Both the position numbers and the translations under genes were made by a program. Shown in pieces: positions 13,309 to 24,881 of a stretch of 64,000 bases of DNA. The stretch is from Paramecium sonneborni. Taxonomy: Eukaryota > Ciliophora > Oligohymenophorea > Peniculida > Parameciidae. The notes beneath the pieces were generated by a model that saw only the letters and a list, made by a program, of their open reading frames with translations, ran no database searches and was not told the origin of the DNA. Location of the stretch: the NCBI GenBank assembly GCA_905182985.1, contig CAJJDN010000023.1, positions 182,544 to 246,543 on the forward strand, written 5' to 3'. Numbering within the stretch: position 1 is the stretch's first letter; every line of letters starts with the position of its first letter.

Positions 13309-13819
13309 TATCAATTTAATTTATAGTTGAAATCTATTAGACAATAAGTATATTAAATTAATTGTAAGGAATTAAAAAACCTTGAAAACTGTTTAAATAT
13401 TAGAATAAGATACAAATGAAACTTTTAAATTTCTAATTAAATAAGATAAAAAGAAGTTCTTCAATTTTTTTTTATTGAAAGAAAATACTTCCAAAATTAC
13501 AAATTAATTCTAAATTAATGGAAATTCCAGAGAAAATACATTTTATAAAAAATAATTAATAAAATTAAATATGAAAGTAAATAAAAAGTGGATTAATGAT
13601 TATTTAATCCAAAAATTTAAGAAAATATTAATTGATTTAGAACAAGCAACTTTGATTTTAATTCAAATATATAATTAAAATATTTTTATTTAATATTTAG
13701 AATATAAGTTAATTAAATGCTTCAAAATTTTAATTATTTGCAAGAAATAAGAAAATGGATTGTGTTTTTTTGAATTATTTAGAGAAATTATTTAATTATT
13801 ATTATTTATGATTAGATAA

Positions 13820-14128
13820 TCAATCATCTTCTGCATGGGCTACTTATTGTAATACTCCAAAAACATAGAAATATCGATTAAAGCATTCATAAAACATCTC
13901 TTTTACTTTATTTTAATTGAGCTCTACTTTTTTCTTCTGGTTAAGAATATCATTTTTTTCTTTTTAATCTTTAGCTCTATCAGCTAAGCCTTATAAATAT
14001 TCTGGTTCATATAATCTATTAATATAGGCATCTTCATTAATAACAGCTTTTGCACAAACTCTAAACATCTTATCTTAAAAGTATTAATTTTAAAGTTCAT
14101 CAATTTCTTATTCGTTCGGTTCGTCCAT
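13820..14128 (-). CDS. Unknown 102-residue charged protein (artefactual extra copy)
   Basis: Identical to the gene at 15046-15354, because it lies in the duplicated block. Starts MDEPNEQEIDEL and ends at TGA 13820-13822. See the second copy for description. Probably not a separate locus. Confidence 0.4.
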
Positions 14129-14186
14129 AATTAATTTTATAATATTAATATAGATCTATTCATTATTTATAATTTCATATCCCTAA

Positions 14187-14533
14187 ATGCTAATATCAAG
14201 AATAAGAACATTGAAAAATTTAACTACAACTTTAAAGCCTTTATAAAATAATCGAAACTATAAATTTTGTAATAGTGAAGCTAGCAAGAATGCAAAATTT
14301 GATAGAAATGCTCATTTTGAAGATCCTGTAAATGAATGGGTAGATTCATCAAAAAGATGGTTAATAGGAGGATGGTTACTTGTTTGTGCAGGTGGAGTTT
14401 ATTTTATGGTTTTATTAGGTGGATATACAAGACTTACTCATTCAGGTATAAATTGATTGAATGATATTTTAGGATTATCAATGACAAAATGGAAACCTAT
14501 AGAATATGCATATCCAAGAAATCAATCTGATTG
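14187..14533 (+). pseudogene. COX15: Truncated first copy of COX15 (artefactual)
   Basis: The first ~106 codons of COX15, including its first intron, cut by the N at 14534. Identical to the start of the complete gene at 15413. It should be treated as the overlapping end of a contig and not as a biological pseudogene. Confidence 0.8.
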
Positions 14534-14534
14534 N
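14534..14534. other. Single-N assembly join
   Basis: The only ambiguous base noticed in the window. It sits exactly at the junction of two identical 1,225-bp copies. Confidence 0.95.
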
Positions 14535-15759
14535 TATCAATTTAATTTATAGTTGAAATCTATTAGACAATAAGTATATTAAATTAATTGTAAGGAATTA
14601 AAAAACCTTGAAAACTGTTTAAATATTAGAATAAGATACAAATGAAACTTTTAAATTTCTAATTAAATAAGATAAAAAGAAGTTCTTCAATTTTTTTTTA
14701 TTGAAAGAAAATACTTCCAAAATTACAAATTAATTCTAAATTAATGGAAATTCCAGAGAAAATACATTTTATAAAAAATAATTAATAAAATTAAATATGA
14801 AAGTAAATAAAAAGTGGATTAATGATTATTTAATCCAAAAATTTAAGAAAATATTAATTGATTTAGAACAAGCAACTTTGATTTTAATTCAAATATATAA
14901 TTAAAATATTTTTATTTAATATTTAGAATATAAGTTAATTAAATGCTTCAAAATTTTAATTATTTGCAAGAAATAAGAAAATGGATTGTGTTTTTTTGAA
15001 TTATTTAGAGAAATTATTTAATTATTATTATTTATGATTAGATAATCAATCATCTTCTGCATGGGCTACTTATTGTAATACTCCAAAAACATAGAAATAT
15101 CGATTAAAGCATTCATAAAACATCTCTTTTACTTTATTTTAATTGAGCTCTACTTTTTTCTTCTGGTTAAGAATATCATTTTTTTCTTTTTAATCTTTAG
15201 CTCTATCAGCTAAGCCTTATAAATATTCTGGTTCATATAATCTATTAATATAGGCATCTTCATTAATAACAGCTTTTGCACAAACTCTAAACATCTTATC
15301 TTAAAAGTATTAATTTTAAAGTTCATCAATTTCTTATTCGTTCGGTTCGTCCATAATTAATTTTATAATATTAATATAGATCTATTCATTATTTATAATT
15401 TCATATCCCTAAATGCTAATATCAAGAATAAGAACATTGAAAAATTTAACTACAACTTTAAAGCCTTTATAAAATAATCGAAACTATAAATTTTGTAATA
15501 GTGAAGCTAGCAAGAATGCAAAATTTGATAGAAATGCTCATTTTGAAGATCCTGTAAATGAATGGGTAGATTCATCAAAAAGATGGTTAATAGGAGGATG
15601 GTTACTTGTTTGTGCAGGTGGAGTTTATTTTATGGTTTTATTAGGTGGATATACAAGACTTACTCATTCAGGTATAAATTGATTGAATGATATTTTAGGA
15701 TTATCAATGACAAAATGGAAACCTATAGAATATGCATATCCAAGAAATCAATCTGATTG
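14535..15759. repeat. Second copy of the 1,225-bp direct duplication
   Basis: Matches 13309-14533. It carries the small minus-strand gene and the 5' part of the complete COX15 gene. Collapse of the two copies into one would restore a normal locus. Confidence 0.9.
15046..15354 (-). CDS. Unknown 102-residue charged helical protein
   Basis: Intronless; starts MDEPNEQEIDEL and ends HAEDD-stop. Almost entirely helical and charged, with a KDQKEKNDILNQKKK coiled-coil-like stretch and two cysteines (residues ~25 and ~82). No signal peptide or membrane segment. Divergent from COX15, with 58 bp between the two start codons, so the two share a promoter region. No family recognised; its length and charge would fit a small mitochondrial or cytosolic assembly factor, but that is only a guess. 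Confidence 0.6.
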
Positions 15760-16725
15760 GGAGAAAGAATTTGATCATTACAAATAATTTCCAGAATATT
15801 AACATACTCCTATAGATTTAGAAAAATTCAAGAAAATATTTATTGTTGAATATTTACATAGAGTATCTGGATCAACTTTAGGAGGTCTTTATGTCTTACC
15901 TTTAGTTGCATTTACTGCTATGAAATGGATAAAACCAAAATATGCTAAAAGACTTGGTGCTATAGGAGGACTAGGATTATTATAAGGATTAATTGGATGG
16001 TGGATGGTTAAATCAGGATTAGATCGTCCAAAGCCTGAATATTAATAAAAGCCCAGAGTATCTACTTATAGACTTACTGTACATTTATCTATGGCTTTAT
16101 CATTATATTCTCTATTAATATGGAATGCTGCTACTCTTTTTAAAAAGTCTTAACATTTATAAATAACTCCAGAAAATTATAAAACTCATCTTAAATTTAG
16201 AGGATTAGGAATTGGTTTAATTCATTTAGTAGCAATCAATTTATTAACTGGAGCTGCTATGGCAGGTATAGATGCTGGAAAAGTATTTAATACTTGGCCT
16301 ACTATGAATGGATAAATTGTTCCTGCTAATTTATTTAAGACTTCACCATTCTATAAGAACTTTTTTGAAAATGTTGTTATGTAATTATTCTCATCATTTT
16401 AGGGTTCAATTTAATCATAGAAATGCTGCATATTTAACATATGCCTTTGGATCTTATATTACTTATCTTGCTTATAAAAGTAATCTACCTAAATAGGCAA
16501 GATATATTTGTTATGCACTCTATGGTGTTCTTAATTATTAATTACTTACAGGAATTGTAGCTTTACTCAATTAAGTAAAATTATTTATTAATCTAGGTCT
16601 AAGTTCATTCTGGAAGTATCCATTAATTTAATGCCTTAAATGTTCTTACAGCTAGTTTATTACTATGCCATAGTGTTAGAAAACCAAGCCTACCTTATAG
16701 AAATTATTTAAAACAATTTGTTTGA
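15413..16725 (+). CDS. COX15: Haem A synthase (COX15/CtaA family)
   Basis: 413 residues after introns at 15672-15698, 16381-16402 and 16575-16596 (27, 22, 22 nt). The first ~45 residues are basic and Ser/Asn-rich, fitting a mitochondrial presequence. The membrane domain shows GGYTRLTHSG, EYLHRVSGS, YRLTVHLSMAL, GAAMAGIDAG, VQFNHRNAAY and HSGSIHQFNAL; the histidines in these four motifs are the known haem ligands. The enzyme oxidises haem O to haem A for cytochrome c oxidase in the inner mitochondrial membrane. Length is normal for the family. Confidence 0.95.
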
Positions 16726-17278
16726 AAAATAAATCTATTTAAGGGTATATATTATATTATATAATATTATTCTATTATATTATTTTTTCTTTCTTGTTTC
16801 TTTAAATTATAAGAAATCTTCAAAATTAGTTCAGATATACTTTTATTATATCTCTATATTCATTTTAATTCAATAATAATATTTTATATTAATAGAATTT
16901 AAAAAATTAACTAAATATTTTTAAAATGTTTGATTAAATTATTTTGCTATTTTCTAAAACTTAAATTTTTTCAATAAGGTGATAATAAGGAATCAAATAA
17001 TTAACATAAAATGAATATACTTCATTAAATTTTATTAAATTAGTTTAGTTTAAATAATTCATCCAAATTGAATTTTACATATATAGTAAGGAAAACATAT
17101 TAAGAAATAAAATAAATTTTTTAGACAGAATTAAAAAATAAAATTTAAGTTAGAAAATGATAAAATGTGTTTAATAATTATGAGTGATCTTGTAATTTAA
17201 GAATTTAATTAAAAATGCCGCCAATCAATTGATATTTATATTATAAAGGGATAATAATTAAGCCATAAATAACTCAAT
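16726..17278. other. Intergenic, nothing recognised
   Basis: AT-rich spacer between convergent genes (COX15 and the Brr6-like gene). No open frame of note. Confidence 0.6.
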
Positions 17279-17770
17279 TCAATTTTTGATGAAAATAATA
17301 CTGGTTGCGGCACTTAGGAAGAAGAGTATGATACAAGTTTTAATAGAAAGCGCCTTGAACATTTTTTCAATTGAATTTCCTAATACTTGTAACCATACTT
17401 GTTGTGTTCGAATTTTCATTTCTATGTCTTAGTTTATACAAATTTCTAATTCTTAACATCTTTGAGCCATTGATTCTATTAAATAATTTTCTGAGCATTA
17501 ATTTTGTTCAAATTCTGCTCTACATATTTTCATTTCAATTAAGGTTTCAGTTCTTGTAACTTCGATTTGCGCTTAAACATCCTTATATAATTCACAAGCT
17601 ATCACAAAAAAAGATACAAGCAAAAAGCTTTTTAATAAAGCAATTGCCCATATTCCAATATAATCTCCTATTGTCATAGGAGTAAGCTTTATTGATTTTT
17701 CAACTGAACCATCTCCATATTTTCTAGCAGATAATTCCATTTTTATATTGCCTTTATTGAATCTATCCAT
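17279..17770 (-). CDS. Brr6/Brl1-like nuclear envelope protein
   Basis: 163 residues, intronless, starting MDRFNKGNIKMELS. Two membrane segments (about 36-60 and 143-162) flank a lumenal region with four cysteines, two in ICRAEFEQNQC and two in RCQELEIC. This C..C plus C..C layout between two membrane spans is the signature of the Brr6/Brl1 family, which helps build nuclear pores and keeps membrane lipid balance in fungi and protists. In a cell with two nuclei its location would be of interest. The assignment rests on topology and cysteine spacing. Confidence 0.65.
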
Positions 17771-17934
17771 AAACTAATTAAGTGTTTACACTTACTTTAG
17801 ATTATAATTCCATCATAGCATCGTTTTCTGTAAATTTAGCAATTTGGTTTTGACTTGTCATTTCAGTTGATTGATTGTCAATTAATTATAATATTTATAT
17901 ATTATATTTTTTTCCACTTTTAATATTTATATGC

Positions 17935-19154
17935 TCAAACTACTTCTTATTATTAGACTTATGGTTCTTCATTATTTTAATCATGACCTAAATCTTAATT
18001 CTCTATATGTTAATCTTCTTTTTATTCTTGATTCTAGAATTGGTTTTATTCCTCTTAATGTTATTCTTCTGAGTGTTTTTCAACATCTTGTCCATTATTT
18101 ATATTATCTGAATGATTTTCTTATTATTATTCATTTTATTCTGAATTATTTTCTTTTGATGATTTCTCAGCAGAATGTTATTCTTAGTTTACTTAAGAAG
18201 TTTATTATTATTATTAGAATTATTCGTCAGTTTATTATTAATCTCCAGTTTAAGGGGTTGGTTATTTTCCTTTTTTAGCTATTTTCTTATCATCTTATTT
18301 TATTTCTGGTTTTTTTTCATTTGTTTTAGTTTGATTTTTTGATGAGCCATTAGTTTTTTAATCTTATGGTTTATCTGCCTTTTTTGGTGCTTCTTTTGGT
18401 TTTTCAGTTTTCTCATGCTACACTGGAGGATTTTATTTATTTTATTTTGGTTTATCTGCTTTTTTTTCATCTTTTTAGGGTTATCCTTACTTTTAAGGTT
18501 ATTCTATTAAAATATTTATTAATATTACCTTATGCTTATTATTTAGGTTCTTTTTATTCTTTTTAATCTTTTGTATCTTTTTAATCAGTTTATTTTTAAG
18601 GTTTTGCTTTTATTTATGGAGGTTATTATTATGGTTATACTTGAGGTTTTGGTTATTTTTATGTTGAATCTCTAGGTGATTTCAAAGGCACTATATTTTA
18701 TTAATTACTATACCTTTTTCAACTTCATTTGTTGTTGTCTTATCTACAATTACACTTTAGCTTAAAGGTTTCTAACCAGTTTAAGGTCTAGGCTCTTTTA
18801 CTTTATTTTGTTCATTCTTTTAAACAACAGCAGTTATTGGACGCTCTTATTTTTTATTTTCTAATTAAATTGAATTTATTATAATATTTTTTACCATGAT
18901 TTCCATTATTATCTTTCTTTTATTCTTACTTTACTTATTCTAATTAAATTATTATTAATTATACTTTTTTCTTCTTCTTATTTTAATGGCTTAAGTGAAC
19001 TCACTAATTACTTTAATTAACTCAATTCTTGAATTAGAGAATTGATTTAATCTTCATTTTATTGATCCCTTATTTTTAATTCTTCTACTCTTTCAAGAAC
19101 AGGTTTTAATAATTCAGAAAGATGTTACTCGACCTCAGGAGATATCTATTACAT
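17935..19154 (-). CDS. Coiled-coil protein with long Q/K/P-rich disordered tail
   Basis: 370 residues after four introns (25, 34, 23, 25 nt), with exact frame closure. The N-terminus (MQQISPEVEQHLSEL...) is a coiled coil of about 70 residues. From about residue 80 on the protein is disordered, dominated by Gln, Lys, Pro, Glu and Asn (for example PKPQVQPQQQPPQ), and it ends EEPQVQQQEVV. Most Gln are TAA or TAG. No enzyme domain. Possibly a scaffold; function unknown. Confidence 0.7.
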
Positions 19155-19292
19155 ATCTAAATTTCAAAATTTATATTATTTTATTTGTTTTTTCAAAAAA
19201 TGTGTACCAATTTGCATAAATTAATTTACGTCATAATTGTTAAATAAAATATGAAAATATTTATAAAAACTTTTATATATATATCTAGATAT

Positions 19293-20343
19293 TCAAACTA
19301 AGTTCAAATCAACATAATCTTTACAAATGGGACAATATTTTTATTTTTAAAGCCATTTTTTAATACAATCGTAATGAAACTAATGTTAACAATCTAATTT
19401 TATATCTAATTTTTCTTTAGAAGGTAATATATCATCTAAACAAATCATACAATTATCTATTTGATTTATTTAAACTTTTTTTTTATCTAACTAAAAGATT
19501 TTACTTTAATATCCAATTTATTCTTCTAAATCTACTGAAGTAAAATACTCATATAATTCTTCTTGAGTTAATTTATTAACTTATTCATTTGTAAGTCTCA
19601 TACCTGGCTCAAATTTAAAAGGTTTTTTTTTTTTCTATACTAACTATTTTACTATGTGTTATTATTACTACTATTACTTCATAACATTTCTTTGATTATT
19701 ATTTATTTCTTTATCCTAATTTATTTTTAACTTTTATTCATTCTATTACAATTATGGCTCTGTTTTTATTTAAAATATTTAATTTTATTTTATTTAAATA
19801 AAAGAAAATATTTCTGGTTAATGATGTTATTCCTAATTATTTACATCATCCTCGTTTTATTTAATCTATTTTTCTTCTTCCAATTAATTTACTTATTTAT
19901 TTTCCTCTCCAGATTAAATTTCTTATTCACTGTTCTCTCCAGATTATTATATATTAGGAGATTAAATATTTTTTTCACCTTCCTCTTGTCTTTCATCATT
20001 ATCACATAACTATTATCTATATAATTGAGGTTCTATATTTAAGTTCATTTATTCTATATCTTCATAACTATCCTAATCTTTAATTTGAAATTCCTCTACT
20101 TTTAACACATTTTATATAATTTCTGATTAATAATTGTTATTCTAGATTTTCTAAATTTAAGAAAAGAATTATTTATTTTAAGGTTTTAGTGAAGAACTAT
20201 TTTAATGATTCTAATTAATAATAATTTCTGATTATTATTTTTTATTTTTTGATTATTGCTATTATTATTATTATTACTATTATTATTATTATTATTATTA
20301 TTACTATTATTATTATTATTATTACTATTATAATTACTATTAC

Positions 20344-20385
<42 letters not shown>

Positions 20386-20856
20386 TATTACTATTACTAT
20401 TATTATTATTCCTATAATTAGATTTACGATATTTGCTCTTATAATTAATCTAATTAAAAATTCTAAAAATATAAGAAATAATATTACAGAGTTTTTATTC
20501 TGAATTAATATTTAACTTTAAAGATAGTCCTACTTTAGTATTTAAGATTCTAAATTCTTTTCAAATTAATTATCATCTATCATAATTTCTTTTTATTTAA
20601 TGGAAGAATTTAAACGATATCCTTCAATCTATGATGACTTTTTATCTGAAAAGATAGTTGAAATAAAATTCTATTCTGCAATTAATTTTGCTAGTTAATT
20701 GTCTATATATTCTTATTTAGTATTCGAAAAATTGTCCAAGCAATGAGATTGATGTTCTTTAAGTTCACTTATTTTAAATTAAATTCCACAAATAAAACAT
20801 TTATCTTTTTCTTCTTAATTGATGTTTTCATCTATTTTAAAATCATTCTACAGCAT
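19293..20856 (-). CDS. RING-H2 protein with UBZ-like finger and poly-Gln tract
   Basis: 512 residues after one 25-nt intron. An N-terminal zinc finger, CFICGIQF...HQSHC, has the CxxC...HxxxC spacing of UBZ/Rad18-type ubiquitin-binding fingers. A Q-rich middle includes a ~52-codon tract made almost only of TAA/TAG. The C-terminus is a RING-H2: CMICLDD...CQHQFHYDCIKKW...CPIC, ending DLNLV-stop. Together these suggest a ubiquitin E3 ligase that reads ubiquitin marks. Substrate unknown. Start chosen at MLQNDFKIDEN; an earlier in-frame Met is not seen. Confidence 0.8.
20253..20408 (-). repeat. Poly-Gln tract encoded by TAA/TAG
   Basis: Read on the minus strand in the frame of the RING gene: 52 codons, all TAA, TAG or one CAA (Gln) except a single TTA (Leu). 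On the plus strand it is an (ATT)n/(ACT) microsatellite and gives a spurious poly-Ile ORF. Confidence 0.85.
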
Positions 20857-20957
20857 ATTATGAATGATATGAACCTTTAATAGATTTATAAGATAATTAA
20901 TTTAAAGAAACCAATATAAAAAAAATTAACAATTCTAAATGCTGATTAGTTAAATTG

Positions 20958-21194
20958 TCAACACAAATGATTTTAAAAAATAATGAGATTCTAATTATCT
21001 TTCATTTTAATATTAAATAATACTAATTTTGTCCCATCGATAACCTTCAAAATAAATTTAGATTCATTTAAAATCTACATCTATTATTACTCGAATAATC
21101 AGAGATCTGAAGAATTTACAATATAATGAATTGCTGAATTGTATTCTTTGAATAAAAGTTCTTGAAATTTATTTAAATTTACAAAAAGAAGCAT
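20958..21194 (-). CDS. Small protein, possibly SRP9-like
   Basis: 68 residues after a 30-nt intron (GTA...GAG). It starts MLLFVNLNKFQELLFKEY and has FILKVIDGTKLVLFNIKMKDNQNLI. The KVxDG...L.F...D..... pattern recalls the SRP9 subunit of the signal recognition particle Alu domain, which is of similar size. The match is short and could be chance. Position between two unrelated genes gives no support. Confidence 0.35.
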
Positions 21195-21353
21195 TTCTAA
21201 ATTTCAATTCTTATTAATTCTTGCCAATAATGTCTGTTTCTTTAAGAAAACATATTTCCTAAATCAAACATCAAATGTAGAATATTTTTTAATTATAATA
21301 ATAATCTAAAGTTTTAAATTACAAAATCAAAAATGATAGTTTAAAAAATGTTT

Positions 21354-22235
21354 TCAATTATTTTGATCAATACTATTTTCTAAACTCATTATATATTGCA
21401 TATCAACAATTCTTAGTTCTTAAGCAGCTTAAACCTATAATAGAAATAATTAATTACCTTCATTATTTCATCTTAGAGTCTTTTAGATAAATCAATACAC
21501 TGTTTTCTCGAATTTTATAATTAAACAGATAATAATTCAGTTTTATCATTTAATACTTATTATAATGTAGCACAATACTTTTTTATATCAATATTTAAAT
21601 TTTAATTGTGAAGCAATTCAAATAATTCTAAATATTTTTATTCTAAAGTTTCCTATTTGGTTTCTAGGATATTTATATATTCTAACTATTGTTATAATTC
21701 AATTGTGAATTGCTTTTATTATTTAGTTAATTCTATGAGTTATCTAGCCTCTTAAAAATATAATTATTTCCATCTTTGATTTTAATCATGTAATTTTTGA
21801 TATTATTCAAAAGAATTTTACTAATTTTATTGTTATTATTTTGAAATTATTGATTCTTTTAATTAAATTAACTAGTATTCACTTGTAATATAATCTCTTT
21901 TTAGCAATTATAGTTTTGAATGTACAAGTATAGCTACCTATTCAAAAGTTTAATTTTATTTAATTGCTTAATCTATTTCTTATTTATGAGAATCGTTGTG
22001 TAATTATACAAGTTCAGAGCATGCATCTAATAAAATACTCGGATAATTGAAATAATAAATACAAAAATGCTTTTTCAGGATTATCTTATTTTGAGTTAGA
22101 ATTTTCATTATTTAATTCTATACTAGCTAAAAATCTGCTAGTACGTTTATCACTATGACTCTTATTTTAATAACTTGTATCAAGGGTTTAATTTTAAGTT
22201 TACTTTGATTTACTTCTATTAGATTTAATGGACAT
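21354..22235 (-). CDS. Coiled-coil protein, unknown
   Basis: 277 residues after introns of 25 and 23 nt. Starts MSIKSNRSKSKQTQNQT, a basic, Ser-rich head; from about residue 60 to the end it is a near-continuous coiled coil rich in Q, L, E and K. Ends SIDQNN-stop at 21354-21356, though a later splice could extend it. No other domain. Such proteins are common in ciliate cytoskeletons, but nothing here names one. Confidence 0.6.
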
Positions 22236-22316
22236 AATTGAAAAATTTTAAATTAATTCTAACAATAATTTATATATTTATAAATTTAAATTAAACTAAA
22301 TTTTGTTATATAATAA

Positions 22317-23665
22317 TCACCATCTTATACGAACAATAAGAGATGATATCATTAATGCTAAAATACAAATAGATTTAGCAATTTTTCCAAGATTTTTCAT
22401 TTTACTAATGAATTACATTTAAATTTACTTTTTTAACATGAAATAAATAAAAATCCATGAAAGTACAATGAATTTTGAACTACTATTATTTTTGGCAATC
22501 AATCCATGATTTAATGCTCTAAAATAACCTAAATTATGTATGTATATATATAATACTAATTCTCTTATCCTTGTTAATTTGTTTTTAACACCAATTTATG
22601 ATGACATTTTTAACTCTTTCAAATTCTATATCATTCTAAAGTTCATGAAATCCTTTATCAAATAGTTTTAGAGTTTTATCTTTTGAACCTGATTCACGAT
22701 ACAACTCTACAGAATTCATATGACTTGCTACTTTATCTTCTTTACCATGTAAAATTAACAAAGGTTGAGTAAATCTAAAATAATTCTAATAAATTACTAA
22801 TGAGCATTTGGTAAAATATAAGAATCTAACTATAATATATTATAAGCCATTCCAATACTCATAAATGGTTATACAAGACTATCCTCAGCAACACTCTTTA
22901 TTACATTATTGTTTTTACTACAATGACCATAATCTATATATGAATTAACCATTAGACCCTAAAAAAATATTCATATATGATACAGGTATGATCTTATTCA
23001 TTAATGTAAGCAACATCTTTTTTAAGAATCCATATTTTTAAGCAAATTTCAGATAGGGATTAACTACTATAACTCCTTATAGAATAAGGGATGGATTTGA
23101 AATACAAAAGCTTAATCCAACTGCAGCTCCTAAAGATTAGCACTACAAAAAAATTGGTTATGATCTTTCTATTGTTAATAAAATGCATTCGAGATCTTAA
23201 TGCATTTATTTTATATCAGCATGACTTCTTATACCTCCTGAATTACCAAATCCTCTTTAGTCATACAAAATTACTTAAAATCCATATTTTGCATATTCAT
23301 CTGCTACCTAATAATGATAATGTATAATACATGAAAGTATCTTCCAGAATGATCTCCATATCCGTGAAGAATCACAATTGTTGCTATTGGATTTTAAGGA
23401 ATGCAATATGTAGTATACAAATTTAATCCTTTTGTCATTGTAGGAACATATTTTCTAGATACAAGATAGGTTTCTTCATGCCACTCTCCTAAGAATCTAT
23501 TGGAATACTATTGATTTAATGATCTATTTTATTAGAATTCTTGACTTAAACAAAATGAGGCTTTTATGAATGATTATTGATACAGTTCATATCTATAGTT
23601 GAATTAGGTTTTTAAAGTTGATAAGAGGAATCTTAAACGATGTATGAACTACTATTTCTTCTCAT
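22317..23665 (-). CDS. Monoacylglycerol-lipase-like alpha/beta hydrolase
   Basis: 400 residues after six introns (23, 23, 25, 23, 28, 24 nt) that close the frame exactly. Core motifs: IVILHGYGDHSGRYFH (oxyanion loop), YDQRGFGNSGG, nucleophile elbow CQSLGA, ILHGKEDKVAS (acid) and DKGFHEL (His). The triad Ser-Asp-His is complete, but the elbow has Cys where GxSxG normally has the first Gly. After the hydrolase fold (from ~residue 340) comes an unusual C-terminal tail with two hydrophobic segments (FIVLSWIFIYFML and ICILALMISSLIV), suggesting membrane anchoring. Likely a lysophospholipase or monoglyceride lipase. Confidence 0.85.
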
Positions 23666-23803
23666 CTTTAAAAAATAAAAATATTGTATTTTTAATTTTT
23701 TTTAAAAATAAAAAAAGTTTTTTTGTAAAGTATTTAGTTTGATTAATATAATGGTTTTAATAATTAATATTAGAGATTTATAAATAGGTATTCAAATTCA
23801 AAT

Positions 23804-24812
23804 ATGTCAAAAATAAATTAAAGAGCGAATAGTATAGATGAATTTAGAATGATTAATAGAAGAACTCAGAAAGAAAATCAGAGCTAGAACAACAAAACTT
23901 TAGATGAAAAGTTACTATTAATTGAGAAATAATTAGTTTAAAATGAGAGTTATAATGATTAATATTTGCTCACAAATTCAATAGAGGCAAATGCAGTTCC
24001 TTTGAAAACATAAAATTAGAGCATATCTTTTAATTTATAATCTATTGAAAACGACAGGTTTAATTCAAAAAAGACAAGTATAATGGATGAATGCTAGAAA
24101 AAATCATATGATTCTGTTAGGGATAATGCTTCTAAATATTAGAGTAATAACAATAATGATTCAGCTTTGATGATGTTGCTTAATGAATTTGAAAGGAGAT
24201 TTGAATAAATTGAAGAAAGATTACAAATGAGGTAATAATTTAATATATTTAGTGAGAAAACAAATAGATAATATTAATAAAACAATAAATCAACTGCAGA
24301 TTATTTTAATGGAATTTAAGAGAAGCTTACAATATTATTATAAAGAATAGGGAAGTTTGAATTGAAATTAAAATAATTAGATGAAGCCTTTCAAAGCCAT
24401 AAAAATTAAACAGAGAAAAGAATTATTGAATATAATTAGCATGTATCATCAAATTGGATTATTAGGTTGATTAATCATTAAAATCATTTTTGGATGTATC
24501 ACTTAAAATTTAAAAAAAAATTGAGAGAATAACGTCAAAAGATAATCTAACCGAAGTAGAAGTATTGAAATAAAAAACAGAAAATATTACTTATAATTTA
24601 CAACGTACTCATGAACTATTGAATCAATAAATGAATGACTTTAATTAATTGTAATAGTCTGTAAATTAAGTAAAAAAATAAATAATTATTATTTTAAGGT
24701 AATTCGTGAAGATTATTTTAATAATTTATTCGAAGAGATAGAGACCATAAAAGATCAATATTAATAAACAATGCAATATTTGAAAGATTTATAGGAATTT
24801 TTAATAAAATGA
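23804..24812 (+). CDS. Coiled-coil protein, unknown
   Basis: 311 residues after introns of 21, 23 and 29 nt. The N-terminal ~120 residues are polar and probably disordered (starts MSKINQRANSIDEF); from LLNEFERRFEQIEERL onward it is a long coiled coil to the C-terminus LKDLQEFLIK. No catalytic motif. 138 bp separate its start from the divergent hydrolase gene. Confidence 0.65.
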
Positions 24813-24881
24813 TTTTGAACTTAATTTCTCAAAAATGTATGTAATATATATAAATGTTTAATTATTTTGTAATAGTTTTGA

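Larger units (their letters stand above)
13309..14533. repeat. First copy of an exact 1,225-bp direct duplication (assembly artefact)
   Basis: Every base checked is the same as in 14535-15759, offset by exactly 1,226. The two copies meet at a single N (14534). Copy 1 stops mid-codon inside COX15, while copy 2 runs on into the intact gene. A perfect repeat abutting a one-base gap is the usual mark of two overlapping contigs placed end to end. Confidence 0.9.

Noticed and set aside
17371..18566. Several hydrophobic Leu/Phe-rich plus-strand ORFs, which look like membrane proteins
   Set aside because: They are the reverse complement of the Q/K/P-rich and Brr6-like genes; Gln and Lys codons read as Leu, Ile and Phe on the other strand.
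20249..20503. Plus-strand ORF of almost pure Ile/Thr
   Set aside because: It is the antisense of the poly-Gln (TAA/TAG) tract in the RING gene.
22317..22400. A separate 27-residue membrane microprotein
   Set aside because: Two short introns (28 and 24 nt) join it in frame to the hydrolase gene as its C-terminal tail.
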